Shown here one piece after another: positions 8,911-18,064 of a stretch of DNA of 61,242 nucleotides. Made by a program: the position numbers and the translations under genes. The stretch's first letter is position 1. Each line of letters begins with the position of its first letter. The notes beneath the pieces were generated by a model that worked only from the letters and a program-made list of their open reading frames with translations, did no database searches and was not told the DNA's origin. The DNA comes from Megalodesulfovibrio gigas DSM 1382 = ATCC 19364 (GTDB lineage: Bacteria > Desulfobacterota > Desulfovibrionia > Desulfovibrionales > Desulfovibrionaceae): NCBI RefSeq assembly GCF_000468495.1, contig NC_022444.1:1527092-1588333 (forward strand), in the 5' to 3' direction.

Positions 8911-10293
8911 TTAGCCCACAATGAGTTTGCCGGGATTGAGGATGCCCTTGGGATCCAGCACGCTCTTCATGCGCTTGGAGTATTCGATGGCCGCAATGCC
9001 GCATTCCTGCTTCATGTACTTGGCCTTGGCCATGCCGATGCCGTGTTCGCCGGAGAGCGTGCCGCCCAGGGCCAGGGCATGGTCGAAGATTTCGTCGATG
9101 GCGGCTTCCACGCGGTGCCATTCCTCGGTGTTACGCTTGTCGGTGAGGATGGTGGGGTGCAGGTTGCCATCACCGGCGTGGCCGAAGGTGCCGATGGTCA
9201 GGGAGTACTTCTTGGCAATGTCTTCCAGGGCAGACATCATGGCCGGAATCTTGGAGCGCGGCACGGTGGCGTCTTCCAGCACGGTGGTGGGCTTCACCTT
9301 GGCCAGGGCGGGCAGGGCGTCGCGGCGGGCCTGCCACACGGCATTGCGCTCGGCGGCGTCCTTGGCCACGCGCACGGTGGAAGCCTTGTTCTTCTTGCAG
9401 ATATCTTCCACTTTGATGGCGTCTTCTTCCACCATGGCGGGGTGGCCGTCCACTTCGATGAGCAGCAGGGCCCCGGCTTCCGTGGGCAGGCCGGCATTGC
9501 GGAAGTTTTCCACGGTGCGGATGGTGAAGTTGTCCATCAGCTCCAGGGTGGCGGGCACGATCTTGGCGGCGATAATGGCGGCCACGGCGCGGCAGGCGTC
9601 CATCACGGTGTCGAACACGGCCATCATGGCCTTGGCGGCCGCAGGCGGGGGCACGAGCTTGAGGGTGATGGTGTCGTACACGCCCAGGGTGCCTTCGGCG
9701 CCCACCATCAGGCCGGTGAGGTTGTAGCCGGTGACGCACTTGACGGTCTTGCCGCCGGTCTTCACCAGTTCGCCGTTCACGTCATAGAAGGTCATGCCCA
9801 TGACGTAGTCTTTGGTCACGCCGTACTTCAGGCCGCGCAGACCACCGGCGTTTTCCGCCACGTTGCCGCCCAGGGTGGAGACGGTCTGGGAGCCCGGATC
9901 CGGCGGGTAGAACAGGCCGCGCTTGGTCACTTCGCCCGCGAACTTGGACGTGATGACGCCCGGTTCCACCACGGCGTACAGGTCTTCCTCGTTGATTTCC
10001 AGGATGCGGTTGAGCGCCGTGGTCAGCACCACAATGCCGCCCTTGCTGGGGATGGTGCCGCCGGAAAGATTGGTGCCGGAGCCCCGCACGGTCATGGGGA
10101 TGGCGTTGTCGTTGCACAGCTTCACGGTTTTGCCGAGCTGTTCCGAGGTGGTGGGACGCACCACCAGGCCGGGCATGGCGTTGGGCAGCACGGCGGCGTC
10201 GTAGGAGTAGCTGGCGAGGTCGGCCTCGCTGGTCAGCACGTTGTCCTTGCCGACGATGGCTTCAAAGTCCTTGATAAGCGCCTTTGCAGTCAT
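8911..10293 (-). CDS. glcD: FAD-linked (D-)lactate/glycolate dehydrogenase, GlcD type
   Basis: A 460-aa flavoprotein with an N-terminal PCMH-type FAD-binding domain (GSGTNLSGG near 71, PDPGSQTVSTLGGNVAENAGG near 131) and a C-terminal FAD-oxidase domain (FGHAGDGNLHP near 373, SGEHGIGMAKAKYM near 419). Family members oxidise D-lactate or glycolate. The position between lactate permease and the Fe-S subunit favours lactate. Length is normal. It is separated from the permease by 69 bp that hold a 10-bp perfect hairpin, which may tune relative expression. Confidence 0.94.
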   Translation of the reverse strand: MTAKALIKDFEAIVGKDNVLTSEADLASYSYDAAVLPNAMPGLVVRPTTSEQLGKTVKLCNDNAIPMTVRGSGTNLSGGTIPSKGGIVVLTTALNRILEINEEDLYAVVEPGVITSKFAGEVTKRGLFYPPDPGSQTVSTLGGNVAENAGGLRGLKYGVTKDYVMGMTFYDVNGELVKTGGKTVKCVTGYNLTGLMVGAEGTLGVYDTITLKLVPPPAAAKAMMAVFDTVMDACRAVAAIIAAKIVPATLELMDNFTIRTVENFRNAGLPTEAGALLLIEVDGHPAMVEEDAIKVEDICKKNKASTVRVAKDAAERNAVWQARRDALPALAKVKPTTVLEDATVPRSKIPAMMSALEDIAKKYSLTIGTFGHAGDGNLHPTILTDKRNTEEWHRVEAAIDEIFDHALALGGTLSGEHGIGMAKAKYMKQECGIAAIEYSKRMKSVLDPKGILNPGKLIVG

Positions 10294-10317
10294 GCGGATA
10301 GCTCCAGTGAGGATGAA

Positions 10318-10342
10318 GGGCGGGAGCGTGCAGCTCCCGCCC
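10318..10342 (-). promoter_or_regulatory. Intercistronic hairpin between lactate permease and glcD
   Basis: GGGCGGGAGC and GCTCCCGCCC form a perfect 10-bp stem around GTGCA, with no T-tract. It sits between the permease stop and the glcD start. Such stems often stabilise or partly attenuate one cistron of an operon. The role here is inferred. Confidence 0.6.
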
Positions 10343-10362
10343 CGTTGCGAATGATGCGGACG

Positions 10363-12063
10363 TTAGAAGATGGTGGGGTACAGCACGAAGCACAGCACCA
10401 TGCCGATGATGCCGACGATGAGCCCGTACAGCGCCATGGGGATGGCGTTGCGGCGGATGAGCAGGCCTTCCATGCCCACCAGACCCACGGTGGCGCAGGC
10501 GGCCACGATGTTGTGGATGCACACCATGTTGCCCATGGCGCCGCCCACGGCCTGCAGGGAAAGGATGATCTGCCGCGGCAGGTTCAGCGTGGTGGCCACG
10601 CCGTACTGGAATTCGGCGAAGAGCAGGTCAGACACGGTGTTGGAACCGGTGATGAACGCGCCCAGCGCACCCACGAAGCTGGCGAACATGGGCCAGGCCT
10701 GGCCGGCCAGACCGGCCACGAATTCAGCCATGGCCAGGGGCATGGAGGGGTAGCCGCCGGGGTTCACCTTGGACTGCTTGAAGATTTCCACCAGGGCCAC
10801 GGCGAAGAACAGGGCGATGGTGGGGTTCTTCATGCGCTTGAAGGAGTCGGTCCAGGCCAGCTTCACCTTTTCCATGGGCATGCGGTGGATGAAGATGGTC
10901 ATGATGGCCACCAGCACGAAGGGAATGGTGCCGGGCAGATACAGGATGGAGCACACCCAGTTCACGCCCTTGTAGCCCATGATGTCCTTGATGGCGATGG
11001 TCACGGCCGGGGAGGTGAGCATGCCCTTGAGGCCCAGGCTGCCGATGCGGGTGAGCACCAGGATGAGGCCGATGAGCACATACGGCGTCCAGGCGCGAAC
11101 CTGGCTCATGTGCGCGGTGTAGGTGCACTTGTCTTCAGCCTTGATTTCACCAGTCCATTCCTTTTCCCATTCAGCCTGGGGCGCGAAGTCCCAGGTCTGT
11201 GCGGGCAGGAACAGGCCCTTCTTGGCGCCGGTCACCACCAGGCCCAGGCCGATGAGGCCGCCCAAAAGGGCCGGGAATTCCACGCCGATGAGCTGGGCAG
11301 TGGCAAAGTACGGCACGCCGAAACACACGGAGGCGAACAGGGCGAACTTCCATGCGCCCAGGCCTTCGGCAAAGCTGCGGCGCTTGCCGAAGAACATGGT
11401 CATCAGGCCCAGGGTGAACAGGGGCAGGATGAACACCATCGCCAAGTGCAGCATGGAGGACCACTGGCCCAGCAGCTTGAGGAACTGATCCCAGCTGTGG
11501 AAGGCCAGATCCGGGTTGGCGGCGATGGCTTCCGCCACTTTCTCTTTCACCGGGGTCATACCCACGATGAGGGGCGTGCCCACCGCGCCGAAGGTCACGG
11601 GCATGGAGTTCATGATCAAACAGACCATGGCTGCGGCCAGCGGCGGGAAGCCGAGGGAGAGCAGCAGCGGGGCGGCGATGGCCGCGGGCGTGCCGAAGCC
11701 AGCCGCGCCTTCGATGAACGCGCCGAACACAAAGGCGATGATGATCATCTGCACGCGACGGTCACGGGAAAGGCCGTGGAACCCGCAGTTGATGGTCTCC
11801 ATGCCGCCGGAGTCACGCAGCGTGTACAGGATCAGGATGGCCCCGAACACGATGACCAGCACGTTGAACGCGCCGCCGAAGCCGGACAGCGTGGCTGCGA
11901 TAACGAACCCGACATCCATTTTCCAGATGGCGATACCAGCCGCGGCCGTGACCAGCCAGGCCAGGGGCATGGCTTTGGTGGCCGGCCACCGCATGCCGGA
12001 CATCAGAATCAATGCCAGCAAGATAGGCAAGAATGCAACGAGTGCCAACATGCCGATAGACAT
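10363..12063 (-). CDS. lldP: L-lactate permease (LctP family)
   Basis: A 566-aa integral membrane protein with about 12-14 hydrophobic segments, homologous to LldP/GlcA lactate:proton symporters. Recognisable conserved stretches include [19 protein letters not shown], the [13 protein letters not shown] segment, and [18 protein letters not shown] in the C-terminal half. The start at 12063 follows GGGAGG by about 5 nt. An upstream ATG adds only four residues and has no ribosome site. It is the first gene of the lactate cluster, directly behind a sigma-54 promoter match, and brings the substrate into the cell. Confidence 0.96.
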   Translation of the reverse strand: MSIGMLALVAFLPILLALILMSGMRWPATKAMPLAWLVTAAAGIAIWKMDVGFVIAATLSGFGGAFNVLVIVFGAILILYTLRDSGGMETINCGFHGLSRDRRVQMIIIAFVFGAFIEGAAGFGTPAAIAAPLLLSLGFPPLAAAMVCLIMNSMPVTFGAVGTPLIVGMTPVKEKVAEAIAANPDLAFHSWDQFLKLLGQWSSMLHLAMVFILPLFTLGLMTMFFGKRRSFAEGLGAWKFALFASVCFGVPYFATAQLIGVEFPALLGGLIGLGLVVTGAKKGLFLPAQTWDFAPQAEWEKEWTGEIKAEDKCTYTAHMSQVRAWTPYVLIGLILVLTRIGSLGLKGMLTSPAVTIAIKDIMGYKGVNWVCSILYLPGTIPFVLVAIMTIFIHRMPMEKVKLAWTDSFKRMKNPTIALFFAVALVEIFKQSKVNPGGYPSMPLAMAEFVAGLAGQAWPMFASFVGALGAFITGSNTVSDLLFAEFQYGVATTLNLPRQIILSLQAVGGAMGNMVCIHNIVAACATVGLVGMEGLLIRRNAIPMALYGLIVGIIGMVLCFVLYPTIF

Positions 12064-12510
12064 ACTACCTCCCAAAAAAACTGTGGTTTGAACCGTCCGG
12101 AGTGCTTACCATTCAGGACCCTGCGCCGCATGCGTCCATCAAGGCGGCTTTGCCCCGTCATTCCGTTTGCCACCTGCATAAGCACAAAACGTGCCGCACG
12201 AAAATAAACAGGAATATCAATGTGCTGAATATTTGAGTCTGAAAAAAAAGACAGGGTTCGTGCCTTTTGGAACATGCGGCATAGCTGCGGGCACTATTTT
12301 GCGCCACAGTGCAGAAGCCGCCTTCCAGTTTTTCAGAATTCTTCCCAAACTGCTTCAATATACAGTATTCTGAAAAAAAAGACTCGGGACCTCGGGAGGT
12401 TTGCCGGCGATCTGGGCAGCTCCCGGGGCCTGCGATGGGCGCGAGGCAGGGCAGGAAGGATGAGGCCTGCCGAAACAGACGGCCCCCCGAAAATCAGCTG
12501 CAAACAGCCC
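12064..12510. other. 447-bp regulatory region of the lactate cluster
   Basis: No gene was found. On the minus strand it holds a sigma-54 promoter match, upstream repeats that could bind the activator, and the 3' end of the regulator gene. The 15-mer TCTGAAAAAAAAGAC occurs at 12238-12252 and again at 12369-12383, each preceded by a similar TCAAT...ATT stretch. TTCAGAAT and ATTCTGAA (about 12332 and 12367) form an inverted pair. On the minus strand the A8 tracts read as T8, and the one at 12373-12380 could also end regulator transcription. Confidence 0.6.
12181..12197 (-). promoter_or_regulatory. Sigma-54 (-24/-12) promoter for the lactate permease operon
   Basis: On the minus strand the sequence reads GCGGCACGTTTTGTGCT. 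It has the invariant GG (12195-12194) and GC (12183-12182) exactly 10 nt apart, a full GGCACG -24 element, and TGTGCT at -12. The predicted transcript would start near 12170, giving a 5' leader of about 107 nt before the permease ATG. The next gene upstream encodes a sigma-54-dependent activator, which fits. Confidence 0.75.
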
Positions 12511-14025
12511 CTACCGCGAGGGCAGCTGGTGTTTTTTCAGCAAGGCGTACAGGTGGGATTTGGACAGGCCGGAGACCGCCGTCATGCGGTCCACATCCCC
12601 GTTGGTATGACGATGCAGGGCCTCAAGGTACACGTGCTCCATGGACGTCTTGAATGTCTTCAGGGTTGGTAGCTGGGCCGGGTCTGTCGGCAGCAAGGCG
12701 TCTGCATGCAGCGCGGGGGGCAGTGCGGTGGTGCTGGCCGGAGCGGGCGCGATCCCGTGCGCCGGTTCCGGGGAGGCAGGGCTGGGGAAGACTGACGGCT
12801 CGTCCGGCAGTGAGGGGAAGGGCGGGCGGCCGTCCTCCCCGCCGTCGCGTTCCAGCTTGCGCCGGGCCACGGCAACGCGCAGGGCGCTGGGCAGGTGGCG
12901 GGGGTAGAGCACGTCGCTGTCCCAGCCGGCCACAAAGGCCGTTTCCATCATGGCAAAGAGTTCCCGCACATTGCCCGGCCACTGGTACAGCCGCAGGTGC
13001 TCCAGGAATTCGGGGTCCAGGGACTTGCGCGACATGCTGTACGCCTGGGCCAGCGCGCCCACACGGTACATGGCCAGCAGCGTGATGTCCTGGGGGCGCT
13101 GCCGCAGGGGGGGCAGGTGGATCTCCATGGTCTTGAGGCGGAAATAGAGGTCCCTGCGGAAGGTGCCATCCTCGATCATGGCGTCCAGGCTGCGATTTGT
13201 GGCCGCAAGCAACCTGAAATTGCTGGAGAATTCTCGGATGTCCCCCACTGGGCGAAAGCGTTTTTCCTGCAGCACGCGCAGAAAGGTCTTTTGGGCGTTG
13301 AGGGAGAGTTCGCCGATCTCATCGAGAAAAAGCACGCCCTGATCCGCGGCGCGGATGAGCCCCAGAGAATCGGCATGGGCGCTGGTGAAGGAGCCCTTTT
13401 TGTGGCCGAACAGCAGGCTTTCCAGCAGATGTTCGGAGAGCGCCGCACAGTCCACCACCACGAAGGGCTTGTCCCGCCGCTGGCTGTTGCAGTGGATGGT
13501 CCGCGCCATCAGCTCCTTGCCGGTGCCGGTTTCCCCCACAAGGAGCACCGGGGCCTCGCTGCGTGCAGCCTTGCCCACATGATCCAGGCAGGCGCGAAAT
13601 CCGGGGCTGACGCCCACCACGTTGTCCAGGCACAGGGGAGCGGCATCCTTGGCGTGCTTGCTTTCCCGGTAGGCCAGGGCCCGTTCCAGGCGCTGCAGGG
13701 TTTCCTGGAGGGACATGGGCTTGACCAGATAATCCCACACGCCGCCGTGAATGGCGGTGGCGGCGCCGTCGGCCGTGCCTTGCCCGGTGAGGACAATGAC
13801 TTCCGGGCGCGACGGGGCATCCAGGATGGAAGGCAGGGCATCAAGGCCGTTGCCGTCCGGGAGGCGGACATCCAGAAAGACGATATCCACAGGCGCGGTG
13901 CGAAGTGTTGCCAACCCTTTGGCAAGGGTGGGGGCGGCAAGGCCCTGGTGGCCGGCGCGGGCCACCATGCGCTGCATGGTCTCACAGATTTGTTCGTCGT
14001 CGTCGATGACCAGAATGACTGCCAT
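12511..14025 (-). CDS. Sigma-54-dependent response regulator, likely lactate-operon activator
   Basis: A 504-aa NtrC-type regulator. An N-terminal receiver domain carries acidic residues D8-D10 and phospho-acceptor D52 (FLDVRLPDG). An AAA+ domain follows with Walker A GETGTGKE, Walker B VLFLDEIGEL and R-finger region. A Pro/Ala-rich linker leads to a C-terminal Fis-type helix-turn-helix. The sigma-54 contact loop reads GSFTSA instead of GAFTGA, an unusual double change. The ATG at 14025 is preferred, since longer forms would begin inside the upstream terminator. It is probably the counterpart of the D. vulgaris lactate regulator LurR, by position. No cognate kinase is adjacent. Confidence 0.9.
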   Translation of the reverse strand: MAVILVIDDDEQICETMQRMVARAGHQGLAAPTLAKGLATLRTAPVDIVFLDVRLPDGNGLDALPSILDAPSRPEVIVLTGQGTADGAATAIHGGVWDYLVKPMSLQETLQRLERALAYRESKHAKDAAPLCLDNVVGVSPGFRACLDHVGKAARSEAPVLLVGETGTGKELMARTIHCNSQRRDKPFVVVDCAALSEHLLESLLFGHKKGSFTSAHADSLGLIRAADQGVLFLDEIGELSLNAQKTFLRVLQEKRFRPVGDIREFSSNFRLLAATNRSLDAMIEDGTFRRDLYFRLKTMEIHLPPLRQRPQDITLLAMYRVGALAQAYSMSRKSLDPEFLEHLRLYQWPGNVRELFAMMETAFVAGWDSDVLYPRHLPSALRVAVARRKLERDGGEDGRPPFPSLPDEPSVFPSPASPEPAHGIAPAPASTTALPPALHADALLPTDPAQLPTLKTFKTSMEHVYLEALHRHTNGDVDRMTAVSGLSKSHLYALLKKHQLPSR

Positions 14026-14104
14026 GGTGCGCAATGGGGAGGTTGCATGTGGAAGAACAGGGCCATGCGTGTGCGCAGCACGATGCCACGCCGCCAGACA
14101 GCGG

Positions 14105-14146
14105 TCAAGAAAACGCAAGGCCGATGCGATAACACATCGGCCTTGC
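14105..14146 (-). terminator. Intrinsic terminator of the rnf-apbE operon
   Basis: On the minus strand GCAAGGCCGATG and CATCGGCCTTGC form a perfect 12-bp stem (14146-14115) around an 8-nt loop, followed by GTTTTCTT. It lies 40 bp beyond the apbE stop. Confidence 0.8.
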
Positions 14147-14186
14147 TGCTTAAATCAAAGAACTGTGTCCGGGCCTTTCAGGGCGG

Positions 14187-15221
14187 TCACACTCGTTCCC
14201 GGCCCCACCCGGAGGAGGAAAGGTGCGCACCGTCTGCGGTGAGGAGCAGGCACTCGTGCTGCGGCAGCATGGCGATCAGGGCCAGGGCCTGCCGCGGCGG
14301 CATGACGCTCAGGGCGGTGGCCAGGCCGTCGGCCTGCATCACCGTGGGGGCCTGCACGCTGACGCTTTTGACCTGCCGCGGGGAGCGGCCGGTGGCTGGG
14401 TCCACCAGATGGTGCGCGGTCTTGCCGGCGTCGAAAAAGATTTCATATCCGCCAGAGGTGGCCACGGCGCCGTCGGCCAGACTGAGCACGGCGGGGTAGC
14501 GGCCGCCCTTGTCGGGATCTTCGATGGCCACGCGCCAGGCCCGGCCGCCGGACAGGCCTTCCGGGGAGCCCTGGACGCGGATGTCTCCGCCGGCGTTGAT
14601 GCAGAAATGGGCCACGCCATGCCGGCGCAGTTCATCGGCGGCACGGTCGGCGATGTAGCCCTTGGCGATGCCGTCCAGGGTGACAGCCATGCCGGCGGCG
14701 TCCAGGCGCAGGGAGTTGGCGTCTTGGCGCAGGCGTGCGGCATCCACCAGCTCCAGGGCCGCGCGCAGGTCGGCGGGGTCGGGCTCGCCGTGGGTGCGTT
14801 CCAGCAGGGCCACCACCGGGGCGATGGTCATGTCGAAGGCGCCTTGGGACTGGCGGGTCAGCAGGCGGCTGTGGTCCAGCACGGTCAGCAGTTCGTCGGG
14901 GGCATGGTCGAGGCGGCCGTGGGCATTGAGGGCGGCCAGAGCGGCATCGTCGTCAAAGCGGCTGAAGATGGCGGCCAGACGATCGATTTCCGCAAAGGCG
15001 TGGGCCATGGCGTCCCGGGCCTGGTCCTTGGACGGAGCCAGGGCGGTCATCTCCACCATGGTGCCCAGCTGGAGCCGGGTTTCGCTGGATTGTTTCAGGG
15101 CAGGCGCGGCCAGGGCCGGCAGCACGCGCAGGGTGGGGGCCAGGGCGAGGCCGCCGGCCACCAAACCAAGACGCTTCAGCACGGCGCGGCGGCTGCAACG
15201 GGTCGAATCTGTGTGTTTCAT
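14187..15221 (-). CDS. apbE: FAD:protein FMN transferase (ApbE)
   Basis: A 344-aa exported flavin transferase that attaches FMN covalently to Thr residues of RnfG and RnfD. The N-terminus CSRRAVLKRLGLVAGGLALA looks like a Tat/Sec signal, as expected for work outside the membrane. ApbE motifs are present: a DGIAKGYIAD segment, NAGGDIRVQG, and ATSGGYE leading to a HHLVDPATGRSP segment. It is the last gene of the rnf operon, 22 bp after rnfB, and is followed by a clear terminator. Desulfovibrio rnf operons commonly end with this gene. Confidence 0.93.
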   Translation of the reverse strand: MKHTDSTRCSRRAVLKRLGLVAGGLALAPTLRVLPALAAPALKQSSETRLQLGTMVEMTALAPSKDQARDAMAHAFAEIDRLAAIFSRFDDDAALAALNAHGRLDHAPDELLTVLDHSRLLTRQSQGAFDMTIAPVVALLERTHGEPDPADLRAALELVDAARLRQDANSLRLDAAGMAVTLDGIAKGYIADRAADELRRHGVAHFCINAGGDIRVQGSPEGLSGGRAWRVAIEDPDKGGRYPAVLSLADGAVATSGGYEIFFDAGKTAHHLVDPATGRSPRQVKSVSVQAPTVMQADGLATALSVMPPRQALALIAMLPQHECLLLTADGAHLSSSGWGRERV

Positions 15222-15243
15222 GTCGATTCTCGCTGGCGGCGGG

Positions 15244-16125
15244 CTAGGCGTTCAGGTCGGCCACGTGGGTTTCGTCGGGGATGTGGGCCGGTTCCTTGTG
15301 CGGGGCCGGGGCCACGGCGTCGGGCGCCAGGCAGCGCAGGATGTCGCGCGGACAGGCCTTGACGCAGGCTTCGCCGCATTCCGGACCGTAGGCCAGACAG
15401 GCAGCCTGATCAATGGCGATGCGGCCGTTCACGGTGCTGATGCATTTGGCCGGACATTTTTTGATGCAGGCCCCGCAGTTGACGCAGCCGGCTTCGCAGA
15501 CGTCCTTGACGGCCTTGCCCTTGTCCTGGGTGGAGCAAAAGACCATCACCCGAGCGCGGCGCGGGATCAGCTCCAGGATGCTGTTGGGGCAGACGCGGAT
15601 GCAGGAGCCGCAGCTGGTGCATTTGTCCGGGGCGATGCGCACCAGACCATTCTCCAGCCACATGGCGTCAAAGGGGCAGGCGCGCACGCAGTCGCCAAAG
15701 CCCAGGCAGGAGTATTTGCAGGCATCGGGCCCGCCCAGCACCAGATTGGCCGCCGCGCAGCTCTGGGCCCCCAGGTACTGGAAGCGTTTGAGCACGCCGC
15801 CCTGATCTTTCACGCAGCGGCGAAAGATCACCTTGGGATCGGCATCGCCCATGGCCTTGCCGGTCAGCTCGGCCACACGCACGGACACGTCGGGACCGCC
15901 GGCGCAGCACAGGTTTGGCGGCATCAGGGGGTCGTTCAGCACGGCCACGGCGTAGGATTCGCAGCCGGCAAACCCGCAGCCGCCGCAGTTGGCGCCAGGG
16001 AGGGCCTCGGTCACCACTTCGATGCGCGGGTCCTCTTCCACATACAGCACGCGGGAGGCCACGGCCAGAATCCCCGCAGCGATGAAGCCCAGGGCGAACA
16101 GCGTGAGAACGGAGATGATAATCAT
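15244..16125 (-). CDS. rnfB: Rnf complex subunit B (polyferredoxin)
   Basis: The ferredoxin-facing entry point of the Rnf complex. An N-terminal membrane anchor (residues 1-25) is followed by the Fe4S4 domain with C47, C50, C55 and C73/C74 (GANCGGCGFAGC). Several ferredoxin-type motifs follow: CLGFGDCVRACP, CTSCGSCIRVCP, CVNCGACIKKCP and ECGEACVKACP. That is more clusters than the two ferredoxin motifs of E. coli RsxB, which is typical of anaerobes. The 293-aa length fits. It lies 16 bp after rnfA. Confidence 0.95.
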   Translation of the reverse strand: MIIISVLTLFALGFIAAGILAVASRVLYVEEDPRIEVVTEALPGANCGGCGFAGCESYAVAVLNDPLMPPNLCCAGGPDVSVRVAELTGKAMGDADPKVIFRRCVKDQGGVLKRFQYLGAQSCAAANLVLGGPDACKYSCLGFGDCVRACPFDAMWLENGLVRIAPDKCTSCGSCIRVCPNSILELIPRRARVMVFCSTQDKGKAVKDVCEAGCVNCGACIKKCPAKCISTVNGRIAIDQAACLAYGPECGEACVKACPRDILRCLAPDAVAPAPHKEPAHIPDETHVADLNA

Positions 16126-16141
16126 CTGGAACTCCTGTGCC

Positions 16142-16717
16142 TTAGGCGATCATGCCTTTGAAGGCCATAAATGCCAGGGACATGAGCCCTGCCATGATGA
16201 GGCCGATGGAGACCCCCTGCATGGACCGCGGCAGCCGGGTGATGACGAAGCGTTCGCGAATCCCCGCCAGCACCACCAGCGCCAGCAAGAAACCAACCCC
16301 TGCCGCAACGGAATACAACAGCGACGTCATGAAGTCGTATTCCTGCCGCTGCACCAGAATGGCCACGCCCAGCACGGCGCAGTTGGTGGTGATGAGGGGC
16401 AGGAAGATGCCCAAAGACTTGTACAGCGGCGGCACCATCTTCTTCAAAAACATCTCCACGAACTGCACCAGCGCGGCGATGACCAGGATGAAGACGATGG
16501 TCTGCAGATACTCCAGGCCAAAGCGGATCATTACGTACTTCTGGATGGCCCAGGTGAAGACGGTGGCCATGATCATGACGAAGATCACCGCGGCCCCCAT
16601 CCCGATGGAGACGCTCTTTTCCTTGGAACACCCCAGGTACGGGCAGTTTCCGAGGTATTGCGCCAGGACGATGTTGTTGACGAAAATGGCCGAGATGAAC
16701 AGCAGGAACGTATCCAT
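16142..16717 (-). CDS. rnfA: Rnf complex subunit A
   Basis: A 191-aa membrane subunit with six predicted helices, homologous to NqrE/RnfA. It contains the conserved FVNNIVLAQYLGNCPYLGCS stretch with two Cys, which in the family binds an intramembrane Fe-S cluster shared with RnfE, and the TTNCAVLG motif in the second half. The gene follows rnfE by 6 bp. It forms part of the ion-translocating core. Confidence 0.95.
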   Translation of the reverse strand: MDTFLLFISAIFVNNIVLAQYLGNCPYLGCSKEKSVSIGMGAAVIFVMIMATVFTWAIQKYVMIRFGLEYLQTIVFILVIAALVQFVEMFLKKMVPPLYKSLGIFLPLITTNCAVLGVAILVQRQEYDFMTSLLYSVAAGVGFLLALVVLAGIRERFVITRLPRSMQGVSIGLIMAGLMSLAFMAFKGMIA

Positions 16718-16723
16718 GCGCTT

Positions 16724-17443
16724 CTACCCCTTGGCGGGCTGGAGTTTTTCCAGCTTTCTCTGGCTGGCGATCTCGTCCAACTTGCGGCATGCCGCGCAGC
16801 CTTTGCAGCCTGCATCGAGAATGGGATCCACGGTCTGGCCTTTACGTTTGGCCTGCCACATTGTCAGGAAGTTCATGCCCGCCAGGATCAGTCCCAGGCA
16901 GACGAAGGCGCCGGGAGCCTGCACCATGAATGCGAAGGGCTTGAAATCCGGCCAGAACATGCTCACCCCGAACAGCGTGCCCACCCCCAGCAGTTCCCGG
17001 ATGCCGCCCAGAAACGTCAGGGACAAGGTGAAGCCGATGCCCATGCCCAACCCGTCCGCCAAAGACAGCAGGGGCGGATTCTTGGCGGCAAAGGCCTCGG
17101 CCCGGCCCAGGATGATGCAGTTGACCACGATGAGGGGCACGAAGATGCCCAGCTGCTGATACAGCGGGTACGAAAACGCCTGCATGAGCATTTCCACCGA
17201 GACCACCAGCGAGGCCGCGATGGCGATGAAACAGGCGATGCGCACTTTCTTGGGGATGATGTTGCGCACCAGCGAGATGATGACGTTGGACAACGCCAGC
17301 ACAAAGATGACCGCCAATCCCATGCCCAACCCGTTGTTGGCCGAGGAGGTTACCGCCAGCACCGGGCACAGGCCCAGCACCAGTCGAAAGGGCGGCAGTT
17401 CTTTCCACAGGCCCTTGGTGAATTCTTGCATCATGCTTGCCAT
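16724..17443 (-). CDS. rnfE: Rnf complex subunit E
   Basis: A 239-aa, six-helix membrane subunit related to NqrD and RnfA. It has LVLGLCPVLAVTSSANNGLGMG near the N-terminus and the VNCIILGRAEAFAA motif near the middle, both conserved in RnfE. The C-terminal tail contains a cysteine-rich CKGCAACRKL segment that is not part of the usual core and could bind a metal or cluster. It sits between rnfG and rnfA in the operon. Confidence 0.94.
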   Translation of the reverse strand: MASMMQEFTKGLWKELPPFRLVLGLCPVLAVTSSANNGLGMGLAVIFVLALSNVIISLVRNIIPKKVRIACFIAIAASLVVSVEMLMQAFSYPLYQQLGIFVPLIVVNCIILGRAEAFAAKNPPLLSLADGLGMGIGFTLSLTFLGGIRELLGVGTLFGVSMFWPDFKPFAFMVQAPGAFVCLGLILAGMNFLTMWQAKRKGQTVDPILDAGCKGCAACRKLDEIASQRKLEKLQPAKG

Positions 17444-17476
17444 GCTCGCTCCTTGCGGCGGGCAGAACCCGCGAGG

Positions 17477-18058
17477 CTACCAGCTCTTCTTGATGTCGTC
17501 CTTCAGGGCCATGTACCATTGCGCCGCCTGCTTCACCGCGTCGGACGCGCCGATGGAGGAGAAGGTGGCGCCGGAAATGGCGTCGATGTCGCCGCCGTCT
17601 TTCTTCAGGCCCACTTTGTCCAGGGCGCGGTTGCGGAACTGCTTGGTGAAGGAGGTGTCTTCAATGCGCGAGCCCAGGCCCGGCGTTTCCTTATGCGTGG
17701 TGACGCTGATGCCGGCAACCTTGTCCTGGGTGACGTCAAAGCCCACCATCACGCCCACCATGCCGCCGTAGCCTTTGCCGGCGGCCTCCACGGCCACGGC
17801 CGTGAGCTTGCCGTCCTTGATGGCCGGGAAGATGAAGAGCGTTTCGCCCGGCGCGCCGGGTTTGGCCATCACCTTGCGGTCGGCGATGGGATTGTTGGTG
17901 GCGTCTTCAAAGATTTTTTTGATGGCCGGGCCTTGCACATACGTCAGCACCTGCTCTTCGATGATGGGCGTCGTCCAGACCTTGAGGCCGGAAAGCACCA
18001 GCCCGGCCAGACCCGTGATCGTGGAGAGCACCACCACCATGCGGATGAGTTCCTTCAT
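17477..18058 (-). CDS. rnfG: Rnf complex subunit G (covalent FMN)
   Basis: A 193-aa subunit with one N-terminal membrane helix (residues 5-25) and an extracytoplasmic FMN-binding domain. The flavinylation site is the Thr of ISGATFSS near residue 163, the substrate of ApbE, whose gene closes the same operon. It passes electrons between the membrane flavins and RnfD or the cytochrome. It follows rnfD by 6 bp. Confidence 0.94.
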   Translation of the reverse strand: MKELIRMVVVLSTITGLAGLVLSGLKVWTTPIIEEQVLTYVQGPAIKKIFEDATNNPIADRKVMAKPGAPGETLFIFPAIKDGKLTAVAVEAAGKGYGGMVGVMVGFDVTQDKVAGISVTTHKETPGLGSRIEDTSFTKQFRNRALDKVGLKKDGGDIDAISGATFSSIGASDAVKQAAQWYMALKDDIKKSW

Positions 18059-18064
18059 GCCAGG

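Noticed and set aside
9043-12207. Long open frame on the plus strand across the lactate permease and glcD genes
   Set aside because: His/Gly-rich, low-complexity product with no family; it is antisense to two clear genes. GC-rich codon bias makes such shadow frames.
12251-12267. Second sigma-54 promoter upstream of the permease
   Set aside because: The minus strand has AAGGCACG, but the -12 element is GT rather than GC at the required distance.
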